From contig JAKQNR010000011.1 of NCBI GenBank assembly GCA_029565685.1, positions 1 through 64,000 of the forward strand: DNA of 64,000 nt. Direction: 5' to 3'. The notes beneath the pieces were generated by a model. The model was not told the DNA's origin. It was given only the letters and a program-made list of their open reading frames with translations, and searched no databases. A program made the translations under genes and the position numbers. This DNA is from a bacterium (GTDB lineage: Bacteria; Zhuqueibacterota; Zhuqueibacteria; Residuimicrobiales; Residuimicrobiaceae). How positions within the stretch are numbered: position 1 is the first letter of the stretch; each line of letters opens with the position of its first letter. Shown here piece by piece: positions 1 to 8,622 of the stretch.

Positions 1-56
1 AGTTTCATGCCCAGGGTGGGGGCAACTCCTGCATCTCTTGTCGCCAAATATTAAAC

Positions 57-139
57 CAAAGCTGGAGCTTTTCAACAATTACGTTCCCAAGCTGGAGCTT
101 GGGAACGAGGGGGAAAGCTGGAGCTTGGGAACGAGGGGG
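57..139. repeat. Palindromic intergenic repeat cluster
   Basis: A 24-base perfect palindrome with 11-base arms around a GG centre lies at 83-106 (arm GTTCCCAAGCT). A truncated copy precedes it at about 57-70 and another follows at about 114-137, joined by a short G-rich linker (ACGAGGGGGA). This is the form of a dispersed REP-like element. The rest of 1-300 shows no gene that I can support. Confidence 0.7.
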
Positions 140-300
140 AACATTAAAATAATTAGGAAAATACCTAAGAAAAAATATTTAATTCCAATTTTTTTTATAA
201 ATAATAAACTGAAAATAATTGTATCCACCCTGTGAAGTACATATGCGTGGCGAACTAGAAATTTCGTATATTGGCGGCGTCCAACCAAGGAGAGACCACC

Positions 301-657
301 ATGCCCACACGCCGCTTAGAAAAACAGGAACACATGTTCGCCATAGTCAAGCAATATCTGCAGAGTAATCAAGCTCAGCGAGAGTTTTGCCGCTCCATAT
401 CCATACCCCTATCCACACTTCAGTATTGGCATAAAAAATATCGTCTGGCCAAGTCCAAGCTCTCATCTCCACCAACCACTACGGCCAAACCAAGCTTTAT
501 TCCCATGTCGATTTCGGTTCCATCCCTTATTTCTGGTTCTCTCCACCCTAGAGTTATTATTCGCTATCCGAATGGTGTCGTGGTGCGGATACACGGCGCA
601 CCGGATACCCGACAGATACTCGAACTCGTACATGGAACCCTGGATCATGCTATTTAA
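301..657 (+). CDS. tnpA: IS66 accessory protein TnpA
   Basis: Predicted 118-residue protein that starts at the ATG following GGAGAGACCACC. The N-terminal half resembles a helix-turn-helix: residues near AQREFCRSISIPLSTLQYW fit the DNA-binding region of IS66 OrfA proteins. The second half is a Ser/Pro-rich linker followed by a short beta-rich tail (VIIRYPNGVVVRIHG). It overlaps tnpB, as is normal in IS66, where the first two small proteins are needed for transposition but are not the catalytic subunit. An upstream in-frame start at 271 is possible, but 301 has the better context. Confidence 0.8.
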   Translation: MPTRRLEKQEHMFAIVKQYLQSNQAQREFCRSISIPLSTLQYWHKKYRLAKSKLSSPPTTTAKPSFIPMSISVPSLISGSLHPRVIIRYPNGVVVRIHGAPDTRQILELVHGTLDHAI

Positions 658-1015
658 CAGTTTTTCCGGCCTTCACGTTTATCTGTATCGCCAGCCGACA
701 GACATGCGGAAAAGCTTTGAAGGACTATCCGGCATTGTCAGTTCGGCTCTTGATGCGAATCCTCTCTCAGGAGATGTGTTTGTCTTCCTCAACAAGCGCA
801 GAGACCGCATCAAGTTAATGCTGTGGGATCGCGATGGCTTTTGGATTTTTTACAAGCGTCTGGAAAAGGGGACCTTTCAATTACCAGCTATTGATTCTTC
901 TATGGATGCCGTCGAATTATCCTATGACATGCTGTGGCTGATGATTGCAGGCATTGACTCCAATTTCATCAAGAGACGGCCCCGATACGTGTTAAAAGAT
1001 GGAACAATCTGCTGA
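647..1015 (+). CDS. tnpB: IS66 accessory protein TnpB
   Basis: 122-residue protein of the IS66 Orf2 family. The diagnostic N-terminal block around YRQPTDMRKSFEGLSGIV and the central FLNKRRDRIKLMLWDRDGFW block are both present, and the length is typical. The ATG at 647 overlaps the tnpA stop (655-657), suggesting translational coupling. An in-frame ATG at 632 is the alternative. The exact function is not established in the family beyond being needed for transposition. Confidence 0.88.
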   Translation: MLFNSFSGLHVYLYRQPTDMRKSFEGLSGIVSSALDANPLSGDVFVFLNKRRDRIKLMLWDRDGFWIFYKRLEKGTFQLPAIDSSMDAVELSYDMLWLMIAGIDSNFIKRRPRYVLKDGTIC

Positions 1016-1098
1016 TGCAATGATTCTGGTCACGACTTTTCAATAGAAAATTATGTATATTTATCTGTTCAACTAATTTTTATTGAATCGGTGTTTCC

Positions 1099-2574
1099 GT
1101 GACCAACGAAAAGACAAAACCCACTTACGAAGAACTTGAACTTGAAGTTGCCAAGCTTCGAGCTGAACTGGCCCATCTTAAACGAATGATCTTTGGGCAG
1201 AAGCGGGAGCGCTTTATTCCCGCGCACACGGATAGCCAGATGATATTGTCGGAAGTGGCAAATATCGAAACCACTCAACCAGCGCTAAAAACGGAAACCA
1301 TCAGCTATACCCGCCGCAAGCCGGTTACTTCTCAACCGGTTGGTCATGGCCGACAAGCGTTGCCGGCTGATTTACCTCGCAAAGAAATCGTTATCGAACC
1401 GGAACAAATCGTCCCGGGCATGAAAAAAATTCGCGATGAGGTTACCGAAGTCCTTGAATACGTCCCACCGTCCTTTTTTGTTCTCAAGTACATTCGCCCG
1501 ATCTATGCCCTACCCCAAGAAGAAGGTGTTGTTATTGGCCAGTTGCCATCCCGTCCCATTGGTAAAGGCATTGCCGGCCCCGGATTTTTAGCACAGATTC
1601 TCATTGATAAGTATATCGATCACTTGCCCTTATATCGGCAATGGAAACGTAATCAGCGACTGGGGATCGATATTCCCGAATCTACTATGGGCGGTTGGGT
1701 GAAGGCCTGCGGCGACTTGCTTCGTCCGCTGTATGATTGCCAAAAAGATAAAGTGCTTTCATCCCCTTATCTGATGGTGGATGAAACGACCATCCATGTG
1801 CTGGATCGCGATAAAAAAGGAAAAACGCACCTCGGCTATTATTGGGTCTATTACTCGCCACCTATTCGCCAGGTCTTTTTCGAATATCGCCAGGGACGAA
1901 ATCAGGAGGCGCCTGCGCAAACGCTCAAAACATTTAAAGGGTATTTGCAGACCGATGGCTATGCCGGTTATGAACTTGTTTCCAGTCAACCGGGAATCAC
2001 CCCCCTAGCGTGCATGGCTCATGCTCGACGATATTTCTTTGACGCGCAACCAACCGATTCAACGCTTCGCCTGTGGATGCTGGATCACATCCAGGCGTTG
2101 TACGACATAGAAGCACAGGCTAAGAAACGTAATCTGTCGTCAGTTGAGCGGTTCCAGCTTCGTCAAGCCGAATCCATTCCCGTTTTGGATGCTATGGAAA
2201 AATGGCTTCATGAAAATTGTACCCGCGTGCTGCCCAAAAGTGATCTGGCAAAAGCAATAGGCTATATGATGAACCGATGGCAATTATTGCGTCGTTATGC
2301 CTCAGACGGACTTGTTGAAATCGATAATAACCTGGTTGAAAACGCCATCCGGCCAATAGCTTTGGGACGAAAGAATTATCTCTTTGCCGGCTCGCATGAA
2401 GGCGCACAGAGAGCTGCTATCATTTATACTCTAGTTGCTAATGCCGGACTCGCGAACAAAAACTCATTTGATTATTTACGCGATGTCCTGAGCCGAATCT
2501 CTGATCATCCCTTTAATCGTTTGTCGGAACTCTTGGCCTGCAATTATCAACCTTTGCCGGAAACAGCCGAGTAA
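1099..2574 (+). CDS. tnpC: IS66 transposase TnpC (DDE type)
   Basis: 491-residue transposase with a GTG start. The order of domains is that of IS66 TnpC: an N-terminal coiled coil (TYEELELEVAKLRAELAHL), a zinc-finger-like region, then a DDE catalytic core. Likely catalytic positions are the Asp in LMVDETTIHVLD, the Asp in LQTDGYAGYE and the Glu in DNNLVENAIRP. The C-terminal block ALGRKNYLFAGSHEGA is characteristic. The gene is full length with no stop or frameshift, so the element could still be mobile. Confidence 0.93.
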   Translation: MTNEKTKPTYEELELEVAKLRAELAHLKRMIFGQKRERFIPAHTDSQMILSEVANIETTQPALKTETISYTRRKPVTSQPVGHGRQALPADLPRKEIVIEPEQIVPGMKKIRDEVTEVLEYVPPSFFVLKYIRPIYALPQEEGVVIGQLPSRPIGKGIAGPGFLAQILIDKYIDHLPLYRQWKRNQRLGIDIPESTMGGWVKACGDLLRPLYDCQKDKVLSSPYLMVDETTIHVLDRDKKGKTHLGYYWVYYSPPIRQVFFEYRQGRNQEAPAQTLKTFKGYLQTDGYAGYELVSSQPGITPLACMAHARRYFFDAQPTDSTLRLWMLDHIQALYDIEAQAKKRNLSSVERFQLRQAESIPVLDAMEKWLHENCTRVLPKSDLAKAIGYMMNRWQLLRRYASDGLVEIDNNLVENAIRPIALGRKNYLFAGSHEGAQRAAIIYTLVANAGLANKNSFDYLRDVLSRISDHPFNRLSELLACNYQPLPETAE

Positions 2575-2729
2575 TCTGCGCGACCTTAGTAGTAGTCCCC
2601 ATACTTTTTCCCATTACGTTAATCCTCTTTTTATCTTTCTGCTGATAGCATTGCTCGCAACATAACTTTTGCTGTCCTCGCCGTGCAGGGTTAGCGCGTC
2701 CGCGCTGCCGCTACAGGGGTGTACTTCAC

Positions 2730-3235
2730 CGGACGGATACCAATAGGAGGATTTCCGGAAGTTGTTCAAGCGGATGAGCTGTTGCGGCCCAAAATTTTGC
2801 AGGAATATGCCGATTTGCTTCTCTATAAAGATCTCATAGAACAGTATGAGCTAAAAAATCAGTACTTATTGAAATATTTAATGAAAATCTGTTTTTCGAA
2901 TCCAGCTACTTTATTGAGCACGAACAAGCTTTACAATGATCTCAAATCGCAAGGAGTATCTGCATCTGAAAAGGCAGGAAAAGAGCGTTTATTACTATCG
3001 CAACACCAGTGAAATAGATTTGGTCTATGAAGAGGGTGATCATGAGGTCTTTATCAATGTGTGCCGGCATTTCGACCAACCGTCCACGCTGGAGCGCGAG
3101 ATCGCTTCGCTTGCCTCCGTGCATAAAAAATATCCACAGGCAAAAATTTTGTTGCTCTCTCGCAACAAACCCGCGCAGCGTATCCCGGATTTCATCGAAC
3201 CGGTGAGTGCGGCAGAGTTTTTTTGTGAATGGTGA
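2730..3235 (+). pseudogene. Remnant of AAA ATPase with DUF4143 domain
   Basis: Two overlapping frames together give the C-terminal part of a DUF4143-type ATP-binding protein. The first frame (to 3012) holds the block around GGFPEVVQADE through SNPATLLSTNKLYNDLKSQG. The second (about 2940-3235) holds the nuclease-like tail LKRQEKSVYYYRN and FINVCRHFDQPSTLEREI. The linker expected between these blocks is missing, and the frame changes at the junction, so it carries both a deletion and a frameshift. The ATPase half is absent: the fragment starts exactly at the right end of the IS66 element. No matching N-terminal half lies left of the element. Confidence 0.75.
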
Positions 3236-3396
3236 CTAGTGACTGGTGGGCGGTTCATGAGGAAAATATTTCTTGAATTTTATTTTTTTGACCTTTGTTT
3301 TCGAAAGATCCATGACCGCGCAAAAACACCATGGGGGTGCAAGAGAGTTGACTTTTGGTCAGGGGTGATTGAACAGTTAGAAATCAAAAGAGTTAC

Positions 3397-3634
3397 GTGC
3401 TTTCACAACATGCCAAAACGATGATCGTTTAACGTGGCATTGACGAGAGGTGGCTGGAGCTCGCTGTCAAGGAACCTGATAACAAGATTTTTGCAAATGA
3501 CGGCACAATTCACTATATTAAAAATATTCATGAAGCGAATGGCCGTATCTTGCGAGTTGTAACCAATCCGTCTATTTCCCCCTCAAGTCATCACCGCTTT
3601 TTTCGATCGTAGATTAAGAAAACGAAGTATTTAA
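3397..3634 (+). pseudogene. Decayed DUF4258-type small protein
   Basis: Reading from GTG at 3397 gives an N-terminal HA..M-like start, an in-frame TAA at 3430-3432, then RGIDERWLELAVKEPD and the block ANGRILRVVTNPS. The expected C-terminal ending VITAFFDRRLRKRS lies in the +1 frame (3587-3634). The order of blocks is that of DUF4258 proteins, which often sit directly upstream of DUF2283 proteins, as here. One stop and one frameshift make it non-functional. Assignment is by motif recognition. Confidence 0.6.
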
Positions 3635-3641
3635 TATAAAG

Positions 3642-3836
3642 TTGAAATGGGACAAAGAGAATGATGCGCAATTTTTTCGATTGGATGACAGCGAAATATT
3701 TGAATCTGAAGAGATTGAATCAGGGGTGATTGTCGATTATAATAAAGACAATCAAATTGTCGGTTTTGAGATTTTAAATGTGAGTACGCGCGTCTTGCCG
3801 GAAAAACTCAAAACGCTGCAATTTGAGACGGTTTGA
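3642..3836 (+). CDS. DUF2283 family small protein
   Basis: 64 residues from a TTG start. The pattern WDKENDAQFFRLDD, then ESGVIVDYN and IVGFEILNVS, matches the short DUF2283 fold. Members often pair with a DUF4258 gene in toxin-antitoxin-like couples, whose biochemical role is not established. Here the partner upstream is broken. No clear ribosome-binding site precedes the TTG, so the start is uncertain and the gene may be drifting too. Confidence 0.65.
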   Translation: MKWDKENDAQFFRLDDSEIFESEEIESGVIVDYNKDNQIVGFEILNVSTRVLPEKLKTLQFETV

Positions 3837-4057
3837 TGACGGCTGCCTGTACTTCGGTCAAGACTTCAGTCAAACTGTTAACCATGTTTTTCCAGCAGCC
3901 TGATCAGCTCGTCCGGCGAAAGACGGCAGTTCAGGCTTATTGATTCTCTCTTCTCACCATAAAAGGGGAATAGAGCACTCATATATCTGTGCGGCGAATT
4001 ATCAAACGGCATCAAATGGAATCGGCAGCTCGTGACAGCAGCATTGGCATCGGTTCG

Positions 4058-5590
4058 ATGGCAAAATTCAGCTCGAGAGCAGGGACGCACCTACAACCGT
4101 TTCTGCTCATTTTTGTCTTCATGGCTTCCTTAGCCGTCAACGCACAGGACCAGGCTTCGGTCTATTTCGACGATCCGACGCTGACGCCGTTCATTCACTA
4201 TGCGGTTCATTCCGGCCGCATGCAGCTGCCTTTTATCCTTTCTCAACCTTACACCGCCTTGGAGGTGCGGCAGGCGGTGGTCCGCTCCGTGCAGCAGGAT
4301 CTGCCCGCGTGGCAGCGCCACTGGCTGCGATTGTTGATCAAAGAGATCGGCAGCTATCACCGCAGTGATTCCAAAGACGAGAACGGCGGCTACGGCTATC
4401 TCGGCGGCCAGGGAACGTTCCGCGCTCTGGCGGCGGATGAAGAGCAACGAACCGAGGTGCGCGCCGAGTTGGAGGGAAAATTCACCAGCCAGTGGTTCGC
4501 CCTGGCGCACAAGACGGTCTTTGACCAACGTTTTAAATACGACCCTGCCTATTTCGGCGATACCGGCGAGTGGATCTATGGCCGGCCCGAGACCGGCTAT
4601 GTGCTGGCGCGATACAAGGGCGTCAGCGGTTTTCTCGGCCGCATTTCGCGCAACTGGGGCATACCCGGGGAAAAAAGCCTGATCCTCTCCGACCATCCTT
4701 ATTCGTACGATGCGGCCGGGCTGCAGCTGGCGTCGCAACGCTTTCGCTTTTCTTTTTACGCCGGCCGGCTGGACGACATGTACGCCATCAACACACAGTC
4801 CGCTGATTCCACCTATAAAGACTATAATCGCTTCTGGTCCATCAAGCGTTTTGACATTGCGCTTTCTTCGAATTTGCAGCTTGGCTTTTCCGAAGCCGCG
4901 CTGTACGGCGATGTGCATGGAACGTGGGAGATGATCTATCTTAATCCCCTCAATCTCTATTATGTTGAACAGCGCAACAACGTGGTGCAGATGAACGGAC
5001 TTTGGTGCGCTGATGTCTTTTACAAGCCTTCGCCGCACTGGACGCTCTACGCTCAATATCTCATCGATGACATCATCATCAACAACGAACCGGGGAAGGA
5101 TGACCGCGGCGAACATCCGGACCGCATGGGCATCACGGTCAAGACGGTTATGACCGATGTGGCAGCGCCGGCTACGCAGATAGGCCTGAGCTATACGCGT
5201 ATCGGCAACTGGACCTACATGTCCTATCGCAATTACGAGAACTATATCTCCAACGGGCTTTCCATGGGCTATCCCTGCAACAGCATCGAGCGGATAGGGA
5301 TGGATTTCGCCTATTTCGGCTGGATCGGCTGGAGCGTGCAGATGGCGGCTGCGTACAGTAGAAAGGGAGAGCAGGACATCACCGCGCCGTTCGGCGACAG
5401 CCGGGACAAGTTTCCCCGCGGCCATGTGACTCATGTCAGTCGGTTTCAAGCCGGGCTGACCTATGTGCCGTCCATTTATTGGCATGCCGGCGTGACGGCG
5501 TCTTATGATTATTACCCCGCCGCCGGCGAGGGTTTTTTTCAGGCCGGTCTGGTTCTGCATGTCAAATATGGCGAACTGTTCCGCTTGTAA
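4058..5590 (+). CDS. Capsule assembly Wzi-like outer-membrane barrel
   Basis: About 510 residues. The chosen ATG gives a clean signal peptide (FLLIFVFMASLAVNAQ); GTG 3989 and ATG 4016 are in-frame alternatives. The mature part alternates short amphipathic strands, as in outer-membrane beta barrels. Blocks such as LGRISRNWG, ILSDHPYSYDAAGLQL and LQLGFSEAALYGD match the Wzi family, which helps attach or organise capsular polysaccharide at the cell surface. The Wzc/GumC gene 0.8 kb downstream supports a role in exopolysaccharide. A promoter is not obvious. Confidence 0.7.
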   Translation: MAKFSSRAGTHLQPFLLIFVFMASLAVNAQDQASVYFDDPTLTPFIHYAVHSGRMQLPFILSQPYTALEVRQAVVRSVQQDLPAWQRHWLRLLIKEIGSYHRSDSKDENGGYGYLGGQGTFRALAADEEQRTEVRAELEGKFTSQWFALAHKTVFDQRFKYDPAYFGDTGEWIYGRPETGYVLARYKGVSGFLGRISRNWGIPGEKSLILSDHPYSYDAAGLQLASQRFRFSFYAGRLDDMYAINTQSADSTYKDYNRFWSIKRFDIALSSNLQLGFSEAALYGDVHGTWEMIYLNPLNLYYVEQRNNVVQMNGLWCADVFYKPSPHWTLYAQYLIDDIIINNEPGKDDRGEHPDRMGITVKTVMTDVAAPATQIGLSYTRIGNWTYMSYRNYENYISNGLSMGYPCNSIERIGMDFAYFGWIGWSVQMAAAYSRKGEQDITAPFGDSRDKFPRGHVTHVSRFQAGLTYVPSIYWHAGVTASYDYYPAAGEGFFQAGLVLHVKYGELFRL

Positions 5591-5670
5591 AAACCTTTTA
5601 TTAGGTTCATCCGGAAAACGGGCGGCTGAGCAAAGTTGGCAAATTTCAATGTCGAGCTTTTAAAGGAGGG

Positions 5671-5985
5671 GATTAGAAGATTCGTTCTTTCATCTTCGTG
5701 ACCTTCGTGCTCTTCGTGGTTTTATCATTTTATTCAATTAAAGCGTGAAAAAAAACAACGTGGGGAAAACGATTACCCGAGGAATCTTTCCCCAAGAGAT
5801 GAAAGCGTAAAAGCTCAAAACCACGAAGGACACGAAGCGTACGAAGTGATTTGATTCGGCAAATATCAAAATGAGCATTCAAGAAATCTTTCTTCGCGCA
5901 ATGTCTCGCCAGAGAATTTAATAGGAAGGGATCAGAAGATTCGTTCTTTTATCTTCGTGACCTTGTGCTCTCGTGGTTTTGTCAA
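5671..5985. repeat. Dispersed CTTCGTG-type repeats, two direct and one inverted copy
   Basis: Two near-identical segments, 5671-5729 and 5930-5984, share AGAAGATTCGTTCTTT followed by ATCTTCGTGACCTT and a CTTCGTGGTTTT-like end. An inverted relative (CCACGAAGGACACGAAG) lies at about 5820-5840. The set can fold into long hairpins. Related fragments occur near 12981 (CGAAGGACACGAAG), 13894, 27620 and 33692. The stretch 5591-6357 holds no gene I can support. Confidence 0.65.
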
Positions 5986-6150
5986 TTCCCCGGCATTGCT
6001 TTTTGTTTTCTCCGCGGTTATATAAGGCACGCATGATGCGATTGTCCCTTCTAATAACAAGATTAAAGCGCCAAAAATGGCGAATTGTGGCGCAACAGAT
6101 CACAAGCTTGTGAAAATTTCATCAGCGAAAAGTCAAGCCACTGAATTTTC

Positions 6151-6179
6151 TTGCATATTGTACAAGATATATATACATT
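6151..6179 (+). promoter_or_regulatory. Possible sigma-70 promoter upstream of GumC
   Basis: TTGCAT at 6151-6156 and TACATT at 6174-6179 are separated by 17 bases in an AT-rich patch about 180 bases before the GumC start. Both hexamers deviate from consensus (4 of 6 matches for the -10), so this is a weak call. Confidence 0.3.
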
Positions 6180-6357
6180 TTGTATTATCGCGGGGTAGGA
6201 CTTTCAGCACCGGTTTTTGTGGGGGCGAGTGGGAGTTTTTTCGACGCCTTCTTTTTTTCAGCATCGTTGGTCTCTGCATCTTTGATCTTCTTTTTCCTTC
6301 CCTGCGTTAGCAGCGATTCTACTATTCTGTCCATCCGAGTATTTGCAGAGGAACAAC

Positions 6358-8622
6358 ATGCCTCCTGAAGAAGTGAGCACGGCAAAAGAGTGGGAACTTG
6401 CTGATTATCTGGATTTGGTCAACCGCCGCAAGGTTTTGATCTTTACGATTTTTATCCTTGTTTTTATCGTCACTGCGGTCTATCAATTCACCCGCACGCC
6501 TGTCTATAGTTCGTTCAGCTCTTTTCTTATCGACGAGAGCGCCAACACCTCCGGCGTGGGGTCCGAGCGCTATAATCCTTACGCATATTGGATGCGCCAG
6601 GGCAAGCCGGTGGAGTACTATCAGGCGATCATCGGCAGTCAGGTCTATTACGACAAAGTGATGAAACGGGCCATAGCGGATGATGATCTGAGATCGAGCG
6701 GTGCAGGAGAACCAGAGATCGCCGCCGCGGTTTCACGCATCAATCTTTCCATGGACGAGAAATCAAACCTCATGACTCTGTCGGCGTCCGCCTTTTCGCC
6801 GATGCTGGCGTTCAAGACCGCGCGTTATGCCACCGATGTTTTCAAAGAGCGCATGCAGGAGATCGATGTCGAGAGCGCGCAGGACATCGTACACTATATC
6901 GACAAGCAGCGTCAGGAAGCGCAGGAGCGGTTGGAGGAAGCTGAACGAGCGCTGCAGCAGTACAGCGGCGCCGGCGAAATGTTATATATCGGCCAAGACG
7001 GCGGCATGATGAGCAAGATCTCGCAGGTGGAAGCCATGCTCGAGCAGGCCGAAACCGAACGGCGGCTGGCAGAGAGCAATCTGGCCTCTTTTACTATGCA
7101 GCTGCAGGGCGCGGACAAGCCGACCAGCGATCTGCAGTCCATCGAGTCTGTGCCCGAGATCGCCAAGCTGCGTGCGCAATTGACCAAACTGGAAGATCAG
7201 CGCAACGCACTCACAGTGGCGGCTTCCAGCGACAGCGTCAACGTAAGCGAATTGGACGGCCGCATCGAAGCCGCCAAGGGCGAACTGCGGCGCCTCATAC
7301 TCGCTCATTCGACCAAGTCGTTGCCGGCGGAGGATAAAAAAGCCGATGATCTGCGTTCGATGCTGACGCAACGGCTGGTGGCCGAACAGGTCAACCTGAG
7401 CTCCACGCGCAACAAGGAACGCTTTTACAACAATCTATTGGAAGAGTATCGCCGCCAGAGTCCGGAGCGATTGGAAAAGGTGATGGAACTGGCGCGTCTG
7501 CGGCGCACGCAGGCGGTGCATCAGAATCTGCTCAACTATCTGGTGGAGCGCCACGAAGAGGCCAAGATCAAGGCCGCCACCGGCGCCGGCGGCATTCGCA
7601 TCGTCAACCCGGCGGCCATGCCGGAACGGCCGAACCCGCGCAATATCCCGCGCGCACTATTGATAGGCGCCATGCTGGGACTGGGATTGGGTTTCGGCCT
7701 GGCCATGCTGCAGGAATATCTGGATCAGACCATACGCACCAAACAGGATCTGGAACGGCTTACCGGTCTTCAGGTGATCGGCCAGATTCCCATGGGCGTC
7801 AGAATGAACGGCAATAACGGCCACGCGGAAAAAAAGAGCAACAGCCTGAAAAACCTGCTGAGCAGATCCCTCGGGCGCAACAAGGCCGCGACCGTACAAT
7901 CGCTCTATTACCCGTTGATCAACAAATACGATCCCCATTCGCCGTTTGTGGAATCCTTCCGCAGCCTGCGCACGGATCTGCAGTTTTATAACATCGACAC
8001 GCCGCTGAAAAAGCTTTTGATCAGCAGCTCGATCCCGGGCGAGGGCAAAACCTTGGTCACCGCGAATCTGGCGCTGTCCTATGCCGAGCTGGGCCACAAG
8101 GTGGTGATCCTCGATGCCGACATCCGCAAGCCCAAACAGCCCACAGTGTTCGGCGTGGATCGCGTGCCCGGTTTTACCGATTATTTCATGGATCTGGTTC
8201 CCTATGAAAAGATCGTGCGCAAGCTGCCGACGCGCAATCTGACGTTGATTCCGTCGGGAACTATTCCGCCCAATCCCGCTGAGGTGCTCAACAGCCAAAA
8301 GATGGCGGACCTGATCGACCGGCTGGAACAAGAGTATGATTATGTGCTGGTGGACGCGCCGCCCATGCTGACCATCAGCGACGCCAAGACCCTCTCGCGG
8401 TTGGTGGATAATGTTCTGCTGGTGTTCCGTTTCGCCCAGACGGAAAAACGCTATGTGAGCGAAGTTTCGGCCAGTCTGCGCAACAGCAAGACCTCGGTGA
8501 TCGGATTCGTGCTCAACGGCGTGGATTACGGCAACGGCAAGGGGTATTATAAATATCTCTATTATTACGACTATCGCGAAAAACCGGAAAAGACGAAACT
8601 GGATCAGGTGCAGGTGAATTAA
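6358..8622 (+). CDS. Wzc/GumC-type chain-length regulator with BY-kinase
   Basis: 754-residue inner-membrane protein. The ATG at 6358 follows AGAGGA; an upstream TTG (6343) is less likely. Order: cytoplasmic start, TM1 at about residues 26-45, long periplasmic coiled-coil region, TM2 at about 428-450 after a PxP..P stretch (PERPNPRNIP), then a tyrosine autokinase. Walker A (PGEGKT, about 559-565), Walker A' (VVILDADIRKP, about 582) and Walker B (YVLVDAPP, about 662) are intact. A Tyr-rich tail (GYYKYLYYYDY, about 730-740) provides autophosphorylation sites. The family controls polymerisation and export of exopolysaccharide. Its stop overlaps the ATG of the kinase gene that follows. Confidence 0.92.
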   Translation: MPPEEVSTAKEWELADYLDLVNRRKVLIFTIFILVFIVTAVYQFTRTPVYSSFSSFLIDESANTSGVGSERYNPYAYWMRQGKPVEYYQAIIGSQVYYDKVMKRAIADDDLRSSGAGEPEIAAAVSRINLSMDEKSNLMTLSASAFSPMLAFKTARYATDVFKERMQEIDVESAQDIVHYIDKQRQEAQERLEEAERALQQYSGAGEMLYIGQDGGMMSKISQVEAMLEQAETERRLAESNLASFTMQLQGADKPTSDLQSIESVPEIAKLRAQLTKLEDQRNALTVAASSDSVNVSELDGRIEAAKGELRRLILAHSTKSLPAEDKKADDLRSMLTQRLVAEQVNLSSTRNKERFYNNLLEEYRRQSPERLEKVMELARLRRTQAVHQNLLNYLVERHEEAKIKAATGAGGIRIVNPAAMPERPNPRNIPRALLIGAMLGLGLGFGLAMLQEYLDQTIRTKQDLERLTGLQVIGQIPMGVRMNGNNGHAEKKSNSLKNLLSRSLGRNKAATVQSLYYPLINKYDPHSPFVESFRSLRTDLQFYNIDTPLKKLLISSSIPGEGKTLVTANLALSYAELGHKVVILDADIRKPKQPTVFGVDRVPGFTDYFMDLVPYEKIVRKLPTRNLTLIPSGTIPPNPAEVLNSQKMADLIDRLEQEYDYVLVDAPPMLTISDAKTLSRLVDNVLLVFRFAQTEKRYVSEVSASLRNSKTSVIGFVLNGVDYGNGKGYYKYLYYYDYREKPEKTKLDQVQVN

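Larger units (their letters stand above)
232..2729 (+). mobile_element. IS66-family insertion sequence
   Basis: The element carries the three-gene IS66 set (tnpA, tnpB, tnpC) in the usual order. Matching terminal inverted repeats are visible: GTGAAGTACA at 232-241 and its reverse complement at 2720-2729. This gives about 2.5 kb, normal for the family. No 8-bp target duplication is seen (TCCACCCT at 224-231 against CGGACGGA at 2730-2737), so one flank may have been rearranged after insertion, or the true ends differ slightly. All three reading frames look intact. Confidence 0.75.

Noticed and set aside
4130..5560. Long antisense open frame (476 codons) across the Wzi-like gene
   Set aside because: It is the mirror of a GC-biased coding strand. 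The plus-strand protein has a signal peptide and family motifs; the antisense frame has none.
6077..6368. Small open frames upstream of GumC
   Set aside because: No ribosome-binding site or recognisable pattern; the region looks like a promoter and leader.
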